Below, piece by piece: positions 1-10,938 of a DNA stretch of 64,000 bases. The notes under the pieces were generated by a model, which searched no databases, was not told where the DNA came from, and saw nothing but the letters and a program-made list of their open reading frames with translations. The position numbers were made by a program, and so were the translations under genes. The DNA is from Deroplatys truncata. Taxonomy: Eukaryota; Arthropoda; Insecta; Mantodea; Mantidae. The stretch spans positions 54,278,421 to 54,342,420 of the forward strand of contig CM060978.1 of the NCBI GenBank assembly GCA_030765065.1. Direction: 5' to 3'. The stretch's first letter is position 1. The number at the start of each line of letters is the position of its first letter.

Positions 1-89
1 TAATGTACATAACTGTACTGTGAATAGATGAAACAAGTTACAAAATTAACACAATACAGTCAATAATAATTGTTAACAGAAGTCACCTG

Positions 90-1480
90 TTTCACTTGAT
101 TGTACATGTGGTCATTTTCTTTCAGTCTTTTAATTGGGGATCTGTTGTTCAGGTTGTAGGCTTGAGTTCCTGTAACGTTTAATTTACTGGAGAATGACTT
201 TGAGAGTTGTTTTATATGCTGTTGTATTTGAAAGAATGTTAAGTTCGTGATGCAGTCGAGTATTTCTTATAATATAAACCATGGAGCATTTGTAGCTCTC
301 TGAAGAAATTTGTTCTTTATAACTCGCAGACTAGGGATATTTGCTTCATTTCTTGTATACCATAGGGAGCTGTATAGTCAATAATGGTGAAATTAAAGAT
401 TTATAAAGGAGAGTAGAGCAGTCCAATCCACTCTTGGCGTACCCGTTTATTAATGGGTATACTTTGGTAAGTCTTTATCTAGCAAATATTGTTATATGTG
501 TAATATGATCATTTCATGTCAGTTTCTTGTGTCCAGAAATATGCCAAGCTATTTTACTGTAGTTTGGGATGGTAGCAAGGCTAGCTGTTTGCTCAGATGT
601 ATACAGCAAGAGATTTTATATGGTCTTAAAGAGAATATCTTTGCTTCTGTTTTGTGTATATTGAAAGAAATGCGCCAAGTTTAAGCCATTCTGTCAGTAA
701 TGAAAATACATGCTTGAAGGCAGCTAATTACTGCATTTAGTTTGAAGTGTGAATAAAATATGATAGTATCGTCTGCATACATGACTATAGAAGTTGGTTG
801 TAGCTCGGGAATATCATATGTGAATATATTAAACGATGCAGGAGCGAGAACTGATCCTTGAGGTACTCCTGCAGCAACTGTTCGTGTTGTTGATTTGAAG
901 GTATCAATGCGAACTAGAAAGTTTCGTCCTGATAGAAAACTTCTTATGATCTGAGTTAGATAACCTGCTAGTCCAATTCTATAAAGTTTCACAAGAAATC
1001 CCCCGTGCCATACTCGATCAAAGGCTTGAGCAACGTAGGAAGATTGTAACAGCTACTGCTTCTTTTCAAATTCTTTGATTCTTGAATTAATGATGCTTAA
1101 TAATTAATGTGTAGTAAAATGCTAGAACGAAAACCAAATTGAAAATCTGGAATTTTGTGATTGCTGACTAAGAATGTCGTGTGACATTTTTCAAGTAATT
1201 TAGATAACGTTGGTAGTAGAATAATCGGCCGATAACTTGATGGTGATGTTTTGGTTTATCTGGCTGTTGAAAACAATTTCTGCAGTTTCCAGGACTGTGG
1301 AAAGTAACCAAATTTCAGGGAGGCATTGTAAATTGTAGCTAAGTATGCCAGAGCTTTATTAGTGAGCTTTTTAAACACTATATTGGTGATTAGATTATGT
1401 CCTGGTGACTTAGAGCGAAAGTTTATTTAAAGGCTATTTTAATTCATTTGCAGACGGAGTAATTCTGTTTGAATTTAAGT
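90..1480 (-). pseudogene. Jockey-like non-LTR retrotransposon, reverse transcriptase remnant
   Basis: Read on the minus strand, this is a decayed reverse transcriptase of the jockey type. From about 1410 downward it matches the usual order: an SPGHNLIT segment before the fingers, GYFPQSWK near 1300, a SYRPI..LP..SKLLEK segment near 1220-1170, the palm motif GVPQGSVLAP near 870, and the catalytic YADDT near 770. Thumb-like sequence with NAPWF near 285 and further C-terminal sequence run to about 90. The longest intact piece is 103 codons (681-992). Frameshifts and stops break it elsewhere, and the stretch between the finger and palm blocks (about 1030-1110) is damaged. Endonuclease and gag parts are absent, so it is 5'-truncated as is usual for LINEs. 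The clade is inferred from motif style; R1 or CR1 are less likely alternatives. Confidence 0.8.
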
Positions 1481-1534
1481 AAGGTGTTTAATTTGGTGTT
1501 ACCCGACTGTTTACATTCTCTTACAATTATCTGT

Positions 1535-1660
1535 ACTAAGCAGCGGAAATATTGCATTCCACCCAAAAATTCGATACTGAGTTTTCACACGTTTGAGACT
1601 CGCTGAATCTCTTTACAAAAAGGCCCGTGTGTGTCTGTGTGTGAACATCACAATTAAAAA
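1535..1660 (-). repeat. RepA fragment (3' part)
   Basis: Only the 3' terminal portion is present, running from the AATATTGCATTCCACCC block through the TG-rich core to GAACATCAC. It lacks the outermost terminus and is among the more diverged copies. Confidence 0.7.
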
Positions 1661-2026
1661 TAAAATAGTATATTATGCAACGAGACTAAAATAGTAGTAA
1701 TTAAGATGCGAGTGGTAGCGAGTTTCATTATTTTCATACGAGCGTCGTAATTATCATCACAGTCAAGCTGCAAATGACTGTTTTGGTCGACCACACTATA
1801 ATTTCAAAACTTCGAGTTTTTACAAAAGATCCCACCTTGTTAATTATGGGTAATTAAATGCTTATCAGATGGCAGCACTGTGACAGGACCTTGAGTGCAT
1901 TTGTAAGTACTGTAGTAGATGGCAGAACTGTTTGGTCCACGCCGTATTTGATTTTTTGCAGGTAACGTGGAAGCATAATATATTTAAGTAAAGGAAACTA
2001 ACTCAATTTAATAGAATATGGCTTCC
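1661..2026. other. No gene recognised
   Basis: AT-rich sequence between a RepA scrap and a SINE. On the minus strand, the bases next to 2027 continue the small recombinase-like ORF described at 2744-2938 for about ten more codons. I see nothing else. Confidence 0.5.
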
Positions 2027-2039
2027 TTGATTTTTGCGG

Positions 2040-2829
2040 TCATCCTCCATGGGTAGTGGTTACCATGTTCCTCTAGTTCCAGAAGTCGGGTTTCAAACCC
2101 GGCGGAGAGCGATGGATTTATACTTTCTCTACTACGTGTAGTAAGTAGGGGAAGTATTGTATTCCACTCAAAAATTCGATACCGAGATTTCACAGGAAAT
2201 ACATGTTTTGAGGTGCACTGAATGCATACAAAGCATTTTTGGAAACATGTCCGTGTGTGTGTGTGTGTGTGTGTGAACAGCATAACTCAGAAACGAACAG
2301 TCGGACAAACACCAAACTTGGTATTTAGGTTCAGTATCTTCCAGAGATGCGACACAAAGGTTTTCAAGAAAATCCACCCACTCCAGATTACCCTTTACAT
2401 GGAACATTTTTCGAAAATTTTAATTTTCTAAAAAATGGCTCCAACGATTTTGATTAAAATATCATATGTTTAAGATATTTTCTTCACAAATGAAATGTAT
2501 ATCTCGAATTTTCTAGGAATGTCTCCAAAAGTATTCTTCGTTGTGAACGACTTTGCATAACTGGTAAACCATAAGAGATAGACAACATTTTACTACACAA
2601 AAAATGTAGATCGCGTTAAAATACACAATTTATGTTATATACATTTTTTTTGAGTGAGCCATTTTCGAGATATTGCTTGTTATTCCCTTAAATTTTCCAA
2701 TACTTAAAAGAACCTCAAGCCGATAAGGGGCCTCTGAGCAAAATTACCGTCTTTCACGCCCAATATAGAATTGGACGCTAAAGACCACAGGAGTTAAAGA
2801 GCGTCCATAAATAAAAACCTCAATTTCAA
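2040..2829 (+). mobile_element. tRNA-derived SINE (SINE-1) with 13-bp target duplication, split by RepA
   Basis: The head (2040-2119) has an RNA polymerase III A-box-like TGGGTAGTGGTTA and a B-box-like GGTTTCAAACCC. The body resumes at 2705 with AAAAGAACCTCAAG and ends in an A-rich tail near 2829. A perfect 13-bp direct repeat TTGATTTTTGCGG flanks it (2027-2039 and 2830-2842), the hallmark of LINE-assisted retroposition. A RepA copy occupies 2120-2704. About 75 bp of SINE body found in the minus-strand copy at 46905-47178 are missing here, so the RepA insertion came with a deletion or later loss. Confidence 0.85.
2120..2704 (-). repeat. RepA, 3' two-thirds, inside SINE-1
   Basis: It starts with TACTTTCTCTACTACGTG and includes the (TG)n core at about 2258-2275. 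It stops at the internal A-rich junction, the point where other copies have TTCTCAAATGGG. The missing 5' third ends at the same A-run where RepA copies are joined elsewhere in the window. Confidence 0.85.
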
Positions 2830-2938
2830 TTGATTTTTGCGGCAATAAGCTGTCGTAAATATTCAAAGCCTGTGTCTCAATTTCCGGAGATGCCAGATTT
2901 TCTAAATCAGCGTCGGTTTCAAAACTCACGCGTGCCAT
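2744..2938 (-). pseudogene. Small ORF start, possibly tyrosine-recombinase (Crypton)-like, disrupted by SINE-1
   Basis: A minus-strand ATG at 2938 opens an ORF whose first about 36 codons (to 2830) precede the SINE target duplication; the remaining codons of the 64-codon ORF are SINE sequence. The original reading ends LLPQKS, and if the SINE is removed it continues beyond 2027 as RKPY followed by a stop. The motif LLPQKSRKxY resembles the start of the core-binding region in Crypton-like tyrosine recombinases, and a similar LVPKKSRKQY occurs in the ORF at 59883. The similarity is short, so this may be chance. It could equally be the first exon of a host gene. Confidence 0.3.
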
Positions 2939-3113
2939 TGCTGCTCTCCTGGACTGCTGCTATGAAGATGCCTAAAAGTATGGGCGATAGGGGAGCTGCG
3001 CACGCCCCCGAGTAAGATAATGATTTGCTGAAGTATTATGATTGCTATAACAGTTTAGCTACATCACATATAATCAGAGTACTATAGCGTTGTCGCCCAA
3101 AAATTCTTAAATA

Positions 3114-3720
3114 CCAGGCGTGCTTTTATTTAAGTACTGTTTTAATATTTTGCCGCTGCAGTTTCGATCACGTTCTCCGTTCATTAAGAAGCGATCGTCG
3201 CTTTGTGTTTTCCTGTTGTTAGAATGTTTCGAAATGTTCAAAACATTCGAACGAACCGCCGACTGTGAAGTCAGATCGATGATTCGGTATTTTCGAATGC
3301 CAGAAATGTTACAACAGAAAACATTCATCGCCAATTATGCGAGATTTATGGGGAAACAATGAGCGACAATGACAGGTAACAAACTCAAAATGTGGTCGCA
3401 TCATTTGGTTGCGAACAATTACACCACCCTCCCGGATTTGCCACCAAGAGATTTTCATCTCTTTCTTCATCTGAAGAAATTCTTCGGTGGAAAACGTTTC
3501 AACGGTGATGTGAAACAAGAAATGCAGACATGGCTTTCATCACGGGCGGCATCATTCTTTGACGAAGGCAAACATAAGCTGGTTTCCCGTTACGACAAGT
3601 GCTTGAATAACGGCGGTGACTATGTGGAGAAGTAGTGTAAGGTAATGAATGACAGTAAAAGTATTTAAAAAATAATGTTTTGTTAGTTTTTAAAAAATTA
3701 TCGGAACTAAACACGCTTCG
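3114..3720 (+). mobile_element. Internally deleted mariner-like element
   Basis: A 607-bp element between TA dinucleotides (3112-3113 and 3721-3722) with imperfect inverted ends sharing a GCGTG core. One frame holds the N-terminal helix-turn-helix part of a mariner transposase (ADCEVRSMIRYF, about 3258) and, after an in-frame stop near 3360, the C-terminal part (DLPPRDFHLF, then NNGGDYVEK at 3635). The family normally has over 300 residues, and here the centre with the first catalytic residues is gone. The 3' half is an open frame of 88 codons (3369-3635). It would be a non-autonomous derivative that could only have moved with transposase supplied elsewhere. Confidence 0.8.
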
Positions 3721-3847
3721 TACCAACCTTGGAATTTTAAGTTCAGCATTTGGAAATTAACTATTTGTGAGATATTCCTTGTTATTTGGTTTTAATCTTC
3801 AAATAGTTCCATTTTTTTCAAATGAGTAGTCGTTTCCCCAAACCCTT

Positions 3848-3881
3848 CATGGTCTTGTAAACAGCATGGTCTTGTAAACAG
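3848..3881. repeat. Two exact 17-bp tandem repeats
   Basis: CATGGTCTTGTAAACAG occurs twice in a row, followed by a further CAT. It is a short tandem duplication in non-coding DNA next to a RepA insertion. Confidence 0.9.
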
Positions 3882-3897
3882 CATAGCGACACGCTCT

Positions 3898-4727
3898 ATA
3901 AAAATGTGATGTGTTACACTCACATGACTGTCTCTACTCTTGTACAAACTATTTTTACAATCGCTTATTCTCCATATGCTTCATGTTAATCGAGATGTTA
4001 ATCTTATTGCTCATTTTCTTGTAGATGCAAGGGGAATTGGTAGGCATTAAGCGATAGTGAAATATTTTAACAGCAGGTTGCTATGTTGAGTGTTCCATTC
4101 TCTTTTGCGTTACCAGGACAAAACAAATGAATAACGAATTCTCATTTGAGAAAAAGTATAAGTATTGGAAAATTTAAGGGAATAACAAGCAATATCTCGA
4201 AAATGGTTCACTCAACAAAAAATGTGTCACATAAATTGTATATTTTAACCCGATCTACGTTTTTTGTGTGATAAAATTTTGTCTATCTCTTATGGTTTAC
4301 CAGTTATGCAAAAGTCGTTCACAATGAAGAATACTTTTGGAGATTCCCAGAAAATTCAAGATATACATTTTATTTGTCATGAAAATATACGATATTTTAA
4401 TCAAAATCGTAAGAGCATTTCTAAAAAAATTAAAATTTTCGAAAAATGTTCCACGCAAAGGGTAATCTGGGGTGAGGGGATTTTATTGGAAACCTTCGTG
4501 TCGCATCTCTGGAAGATACTGAACCTAAATACCAAGTTCGGTGTTTATCCGACTGCTCGTTTGAGTTATACTGTTCACAGACACACACACACGGAATGTT
4601 TCCAAAAATGCCTTTTTTGGATTCAGGGGGTCTCAAAACATATATTTCCGGTGAAATCTCGGTATAGAAATTTTGGGTGGAATACAATACTTCCCCTACT
4701 TACTATAAGTCGTAGAGAAAGTAAAAA
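3898..4727 (+). repeat. RepA, near full length
   Basis: It runs from GTGATGTGTTACACTCACATG to GTAGAGAAAGTAAAAA and is preceded by TATAAAAA. The CA core is short (about six repeats). It abuts a second, 5'-truncated copy at an A-run. Confidence 0.9.
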
Positions 4728-5340
4728 TGAATAACGAATTCCCATTTGAGAAAAAGTATAAGTATTGGACAATTTAAGGGAATAACAAGCAATATCTCGA
4801 AAATAGTTCACTCAATAAAAAAAAAACAAATGTATATGACAAATTGTGTATTTTAACGCGATCTACAATTTTTGTGTAGTAAAATTTTATCTATCTCTTA
4901 TGGTTTACCAGTTATGCAAAAGTCGTCAAAATGAAGAATACTTTTGGAGAGATTTCCAGAAAATTCCAGATATACATTTCGTTTGTCATGAAAGTATCTT
5001 AAATATATGATATTTTAATCAAAATCGTTAGATCCGTTTTTGAGAAAATTAAAATTTTCGAAAACGTTACATGTAAAGGATAATCTGGGGTGGAGGGATT
5101 TTCTTGAAAACCTTCGTGTCGCATATCTGGAAGATTCTGAACCAAAATACCAACTTTGGTGTTTATCCGACTGTTCGTTTCTGAGTTATGCTGTTCACAG
5201 ACACACACACGGACATGTTTCCAAAAATGCAGTTTCCAGTGCACCTCAAAACATGTATTTCCTGTGAAATTTCGGTATAGAATTTTTGGGTGGAATGCAA
5301 TACTTCCCCTACTTACTACACGTAGTAGAGAAAGTAAAAA
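4728..5340 (+). repeat. RepA, 3' two-thirds, head-to-tail with the previous copy
   Basis: It begins exactly at the internal block AATGAATAACGAATTCCC, which follows the A-run in complete copies, and continues to a normal 3' end. The same junction occurs at 29483 and 56007. Confidence 0.9.
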
Positions 5341-6171
5341 TCTAATGCGATACATTCACATGACTTCCTCCACCCTCTATAGTTTATTAGTGGGTACACA
5401 AACTATTCTTAATAAATCTTATTTTTCTATTTACTACATTTTAATCCAAATAAACCTTTGCAGAAATAGCTACATTACACATTACGATATAGATACAAAG
5501 AGAACAGCGATAGTCAAATGTTTAAGAACTGGACGCTATATGCTGGCCTTAAAATTCCATACTGTTTCCATGCAAGTGTGAGAAACCACTGAACGCTACA
5601 AGGGCCAAGAAATGAACAATTCGAACCCTTAATAATGGTATCTCAGAAATGGCTTATGTCAGAAGAAAATTTGTTTAAAATAAATTGTATTTTTTAAAGA
5701 GATCTACATGTTTTGTGTAGTAATTTTCCGTTTATAGCTTACGTTTACCAGTTATACAAAATTATTAAAAATTCCCTCCGAATGAAGGGTTCATTAGGCT
5801 ATTCCCCGAAAATTCAAGATAACATTTTATTTATCATATAAATTCTTGAATATATGGTATTTTAATCAAAATCGTTAGATCCATGTTTTTAGAAAATAAA
5901 AAATTTCGAAAAATGTTCCATGTAAAGGGTAGTCCGGGGTAAGGAATTTTGTTGAAAAACTTCGTGTCGCATCTTTGGAAGATTTTAAAACCTAAATACT
6001 AAGTTTGGTATTTATCCGACTGTTCACAGATACACGGACATGTTTCCAAACACACTTTATTTGGATTCAGGGCGCCTCAAAATGTGTATTTCCGGTTAAA
6101 TAAGGGTAAGGAATTTTTGGGTGGAATACAATACTTCCCCAACTTGCTATACGCAGTAGAGAAAGTAAAAA
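5341..6171 (+). repeat. RepA subfamily II
   Basis: A diverged copy whose 5' third differs: ACATGACTTCCTCCACCCTC, CTACATTTTAATCCAAATAAACC, and GAACTGGACGCTATATGCTGG replace the usual blocks. The 3' half is the ordinary RepA with a much reduced CA core. Other subfamily II copies start at 9198, 26545, 38961, 54336 and 57998. Confidence 0.8.
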
Positions 6172-6268
6172 TTAGACAATATTAAGCTTTTGTATGAATT
6201 TTTGTGGAGGAGTGACTAGAGAAAGTCGTATGAATGCAACCATAAGAAATGTTTTTCTAATGCAGTGC

Positions 6269-7222
6269 TTTTTACTTTCTCTACTACGTATAGTAAGTAG
6301 GGGAAGTATTGTATTCCACTCAAAAATTCGATACCGAGATTTCACCGGAAATATATGTTTTGAGACCCCCTGAATCCATAAAAAAGCATTTTTGGAAACA
6401 TGTCCATGTGTGTGTCAGTGTGTCTGTCTGTGTGTGTGGGGGTGTGTCTGTGTGTGGGGGGGTGTGTCTGTGTGTGAACAGCATAACTCAGAAAGGAACA
6501 GTCGGATAAACATCAAACTTGGTATTTAGGTTCAGTATCTTCCAGAGATACGACACGAAGGTTTTCAAGAAAATCCCCCCATCCCAGATTACACTTTTCA
6601 TGGAAGATTTTTCGAAAATTTTAATTTTCTCAAAAATGGCTCTAACGATTTTGATTAAAATATCATATGTAAGATATTTTCATGACAAATAAAATGTATA
6701 CCTTGAATTTTCTGGGAATGTCTCCAAAAGTATTATTCATTGTGAACGTCTTTTGCATAACTGGTAAACCATAAGAGATAGACAGATTTTTACTACAAAA
6801 AAAAATGCACATCGCGTTAAAATACACAATTTATGTTATATACATCTTTGTTGTTGAGTGAACCATTTTAGAGATATTGCTTGTTATTCTCTTAAATTTT
6901 TCAATACTTATTTTCTCAAATGGGAATTCGTTATTCATTTTTTGTGTCTTGGATATGCAAAGAGTATTCATCTGTGGCAAAGGGAATAGTGCTGCACCTA
7001 GCAAGCAGCTATTAAGAGATATGTATGTGCTTAAAGGCTACTGCATTTCTGTATTGCCCTTGTAAATATATATTTCCCTTACATATGCAAGAAAATTAAC
7101 AATAAGATAGTGTCTGCAAATGTTTATCTCGATTAACATGAAGTAGATGGAGAATAAGCGTTTGTAAAAATAGTTTGTACAAGAGTAGAGAAAGTTATGT
7201 GAGGTAACTCATCAGATTTTTT
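6269..7222 (-). repeat. RepA, full length
   Basis: Both termini are present, from TTTACTTTCTCTACTACG to AACTCATCAGATTTTTTC. The TG core is expanded and contains G-runs. An open frame of 66 codons at 6309-6509 is just the core read through. Confidence 0.9.
6406..6476. repeat. Compound TG/TCTG/GGGG microsatellite in RepA core
   Basis: The usual (TG)n core has been replaced by two or more tandem units of about 19-20 bp, each a TG/CTG stretch ending in five or more G, flanked by plain TG repeats. Confidence 0.85.
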
Positions 7223-7810
7223 CTTACTCTGGTTAAGCAGTAGAGAAAACTTAAAATCAGGCATAAAGCATGTAGCATAAATCGATCATTACCTTTTTAA
7301 GTATTTGCTGTATACTCAATTTGATGGTGAATTGTATCGTTTGTAAAAGCTAGTAAAAGATTTCTATGCGCAGTTCATTTAAGGATCTGTCTTCTCCGGT
7401 TCGTAATCTTTATGTCACGTGCATGAGTACCTTGATAGAAGCGCTTCTTTGTGCCCCCCGGAGCCTTGATTCCCCAAAAGGAGATGCACGATCCAAGTAA
7501 ACGTAACCGCAATTACGTAGAGACCCATTATATGCGAGGTTTGTCCCACAACAGAAAATGCGTGAGATGAATTTTCCGAGTCAACTTAAGGTCACCTGGT
7601 GACGTCAAGATTACCACTTCGATAACCAGTTTACGTGTGAAGTGCGTGTATAAAACAGGTGTATTCTTGTTTGGTGTTTATTATGCTTTTGACTACATTA
7701 ACAATGCATAAAAAGCATTCCCAAGGCTGGACTACTTTTTTGGGGTGCGGGCTCAAAGATGATTATTTCTCTTCTGGTATTTGTAACGTCAGAACCAGCC
7801 TTACGCTAAA
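7223..7810. other. Single-copy stretch, no gene recognised
   Basis: About 590 bp without a recognisable repeat. A TATAAAA at 7649-7655 is the only promoter-like string; I see no convincing coding sequence downstream, as the 69-codon frame at 7659 runs into RepA. Confidence 0.4.
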
Positions 7811-8268
7811 GTATTTGCATTTCATTCAAAAATTCGATACAGAGATTTCACCTGGTATGCACATTTAGAGAATCGCTGAATCCAAAGAAAGAACTTTTTG
7901 GAGAAAGGCCCGCGTGTATGAACAGCATACCAAAAACGGAAACTCGGCTAAATACCAAACATGGTATTTAAGTTAAGTATCTTGTAAGGGTGTGACAGAT
8001 TTTCAAGAAATACTCCCACCCCAAATAAATTTTCCATGAACAATTTTCGAAAATTTTGAGTTTTCTCAAAAAGGTTATAACGATTTTGATTAAAATACCT
8101 CAAGTTATTTTTATGTCAAATTAAATGCATATCTTGAATTTTCTGAGAACGTCCCCAAAAGTCCTCTTCATTCTGAATAACTTTTGCATAACTGGTAAAC
8201 CGAAATGAGACAAAATTTTACTACACAAGAAATGTAGCTCGCGTTAAAACACACAGTTTATGTCATAC
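7811..8268 (-). repeat. RepA fragment, interrupted by the next copy
   Basis: The 3' half of a diverged RepA with a collapsed TG core. It breaks off at the ATGTCATAC block, where a second RepA begins. The remainder of this outer copy is not seen beyond 9118. Confidence 0.75.
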
Positions 8269-9118
8269 CTTTTTACTTTCTCTACTACGTATAGTAAGTA
8301 GGGAAAGTATTGTATTGCACCCAAAAATTCGATTTCGAGACTTCACCGGAAATATATGTTTTGAGACCCTCTGGTTCCAAAAAAGGCATTTTTGGAAACA
8401 TGTCCGTGTGGTATGTGTGTGTGTGTGTGTGTGTGAACAGCATTAACTCAGAAACGAACAGTCGGATAAACACCAAACCTGGTATTTAGGTTCAGTATCT
8501 TCCAGAAATGTGACACGAAGGTTTTCAAGAAAATCCCCCTCCAGATTACCCTTTACATAGAACATTTTTCGAAAATTTTAATTTTCTCAAAAACGGCTCT
8601 AATGATTTTGATTAAAATATCATACGTTTAAGATATTTTTATGGCAAATACAATGTATATCTTGAATTTTCCGGGAATGTCTCCAAAAGTATTCTTCATT
8701 GTGAACGACTTTTGTATAACTGGTAAACCATAAGAGATAGGCAAAATTTTACTACACAAAAATGTAGATCGCGTTAAAATACACAATTTTCTTTTGTTGA
8801 GTGAACCGTTTTCGAGATATTGCTTGTTATTCCCTTAAGTTTTCCAATATTTATACTTTTTCTGAAATGGGAATTTGTTATTCATTTTTTATGCCCTAGG
8901 CATGCAAAGAGAATGGAATGCTCCACATAGCAACCACCTCTTAAAATATTTGACTATCGCTTAAAATCTACCAATTCCCCTTGCATCTACAAGAAAAATA
9001 GCAATAAGATTAACATCTCGATATCTCGATTAACATGAAACATATGGTGAATAAGCATTTGTAAAAATAGTTTGTACAAAAGTAGAGAAAGACATGTGAG
9101 TGTAACACATCGAATTTT
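8269..9118 (-). repeat. RepA, full length
   Basis: It runs from TTTTTACTTTCTCTACTACG to the 5' end near TGTAACACATCGAATTTTC. The TG core has about 10 repeats, with one GTATG interruption. Confidence 0.88.
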
Positions 9119-9139
9119 CTAATGAAATCCCTCTATCGT

Positions 9140-9197
9140 ATTTTTGGGTGAAAAACGAAACGTTTCTACCTACTAGATATGTGGTAGAAGAAGTAAA
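9140..9197 (+). repeat. RepA 3'-terminal scrap
   Basis: Only the last block is left, TTTTTGGGTG through GTGGTAGAAGAAGTAAAC, directly followed by the 5' end of a subfamily II copy in the same orientation. Confidence 0.6.
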
Positions 9198-9847
9198 CAT
9201 TTGATGTGCTGCATTCACATAACTTTCTCTACCCTCTATCGTTTATAAGTGAATATACAAATTATTGTTACGAAACTTTATTTTTCTATCTACTTTATTT
9301 TAATCTAGATGAACTGAATTGCTCATTTCGTTATAAATACAAAGAGAACAGCTGTAGTCAAATGTTTATGAACTGGACGCTATATGCTAACCTTAAAATT
9401 CCATACAGTCAAAACGCAATCGCGAGAAACAAATGAAAATCGATGGGACTTGAAATGAATGACAAAGTGTTGAACAAATCGAACTATTAGTAACGCATAT
9501 CTCGGAAATATGGTGATGCCACAAAAAAGTTATTTGAACTCAAATGTGTGTTTTAAATAGATCTACATTTTTTGTGTAGTGCGTTTTGTCTATCGCTTAA
9601 CGTTTACCAGTTATAAAGATTATACAAAATTCCTTTCTAATAAAGAGGACTTCACAGCTATTCCCAGATATGCATTTTATTTGTTATGTAAGTACCGTTG
9701 TTATATGGTATTTAATAAAAATCATTAGAGCCATTGTCTAGAAAATAAAAAATTTCGAAAATGGTTCCATGTAAAGGGTAGATTGGGGCGGGGTATATTC
9801 TTGAAAATCTTTTGTGTCTTATCTTTGGAAGGTAGAGAAGCTTCATA
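9198..9847 (+). repeat. RepA subfamily II, left part of an LTR-split copy
   Basis: It starts TTGATGTGCTGCATTCACAT and reads normally to CTTTGGAAGG, where an LTR interrupts it. The copy continues at 10773 with AATACCACGTTTGG, the block that follows in intact copies. Confidence 0.75.
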
Positions 9848-10772
9848 TGAAGCAGTATTTTTATCACTTGAATGATTTTCAGTCTAATTATATAAATATT
9901 AATTCAATAACAGCCCGCCTTAAAGCAATATGTGTATGTAACAATATATAAAATTGTGTTTATTACAATCATTGTATATGTTTATATTATTGTATCCATG
10001 TGTAATAATGTTATGTGAATATATTATGTAATTTAATAGTGTAGGAGCTGTGAGAATAATAGGTTATAAGTTGCTAACAATGAGGTAACAATGAGATAAC
10101 CTTAAGTCAATAATGAATTAGTGAGTTTAAATGTTACTTGTGATTCTTGTAAGCAATAATGTAAATTTTGAGACAGTTTAAAAATAGCCAATCAATAACC
10201 AAAAAAGCTTTAGTTAAATGAAGGTATTCTATAGCCAATCAGAGACTTGAAATGCAGAAATTTACAAGTTTAGGCGGTTGTAATCAGTTCAGTTGGTTGC
10301 AGACAGTATTCCTAACCGGACGCGAGAGATGTCCTCGAGAAGTATAATACGTAGGCATGTAAGACGAAAAATATTTTACGTATTAAAAAGTGCAAATAAT
10401 TAATAAAAGAATCCCGCAGCTCTCTATCAGTGAAGTGTTATTTAAATCGTATCAAGCATAAATAAAAGGAGAAGTAAATTATAATCTGTGTAAGCCTACA
10501 TTCTTTGTCACACCACAACCCTGCTAAGAGAAACGTATCTCTAACAGTAATACTGACGCAGCCGAGGCAAACATAAATATATAATATTTAAAGCAGCAGT
10601 CAAATTACAAAGTTAATATTTTTAAAAATTGGCGCAAAGGCTACCGGGTACCATACGTGCGGTTGCAAATACTACAAGTTCGGCTCCCCAACAGTTGAAA
10701 TATAATACAACTCCTTCAATACAAAATACTTCAAATTTGCGTCCATACGTGGGGCCAATAAATACTATTTGA
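9848..10772 (+). mobile_element. Solo LTR, family 1
   Basis: About 925 bp inserted in a RepA copy. It starts TGAAGCAGTATTTTT and shows, in this orientation, a CCAAT-type AGCCAATCAGAGAC motif, then AATTAATAAAAG (a polyadenylation-like signal) and CAACCCTGCTAAGAGAAACG. That order is why I take this strand as sense. Four bases flanking each side are CATA and AATA, a decayed 4-bp target duplication. There is no internal gag or pol. Homologues lie at 17231, 30265, 31636, 35010, 51374 and 63933. The 4-bp duplication fits a Gypsy-type LTR but does not prove it. Confidence 0.7.
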
Positions 10773-10938
10773 AATACCACGTTTGGTATTTACTCCACAC
10801 ACACACACAAAGCGCGGACCCTTTTCTGAATGGTTTTTTTTTTTCCAGAGGGCCTCAGAATATTTATTTCCTGTGAAATTTCGGTTTCAAATTTTTGGGT
10901 GGAATAGAATACCTTTTCTACCTACTAGGCACGTGGTC
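10773..10938 (+). repeat. RepA subfamily II, right part of the LTR-split copy
   Basis: It holds the block around ACCACGTTTGGTATTT, a CA core, and the 3' end up to CTACTAGGCACGTGG. It completes the copy begun at 9198. Confidence 0.7.

Noticed and set aside
4264-4734. 156-codon plus-strand ORF
   Set aside because: Lies entirely in RepA; the homologous copies have stops and indels throughout the frame.
7649-7868. TATA box followed by a 69-codon ORF
   Set aside because: The ORF ends inside a RepA copy and shows no motif; a chance TATAAAA is expected in AT-rich DNA.
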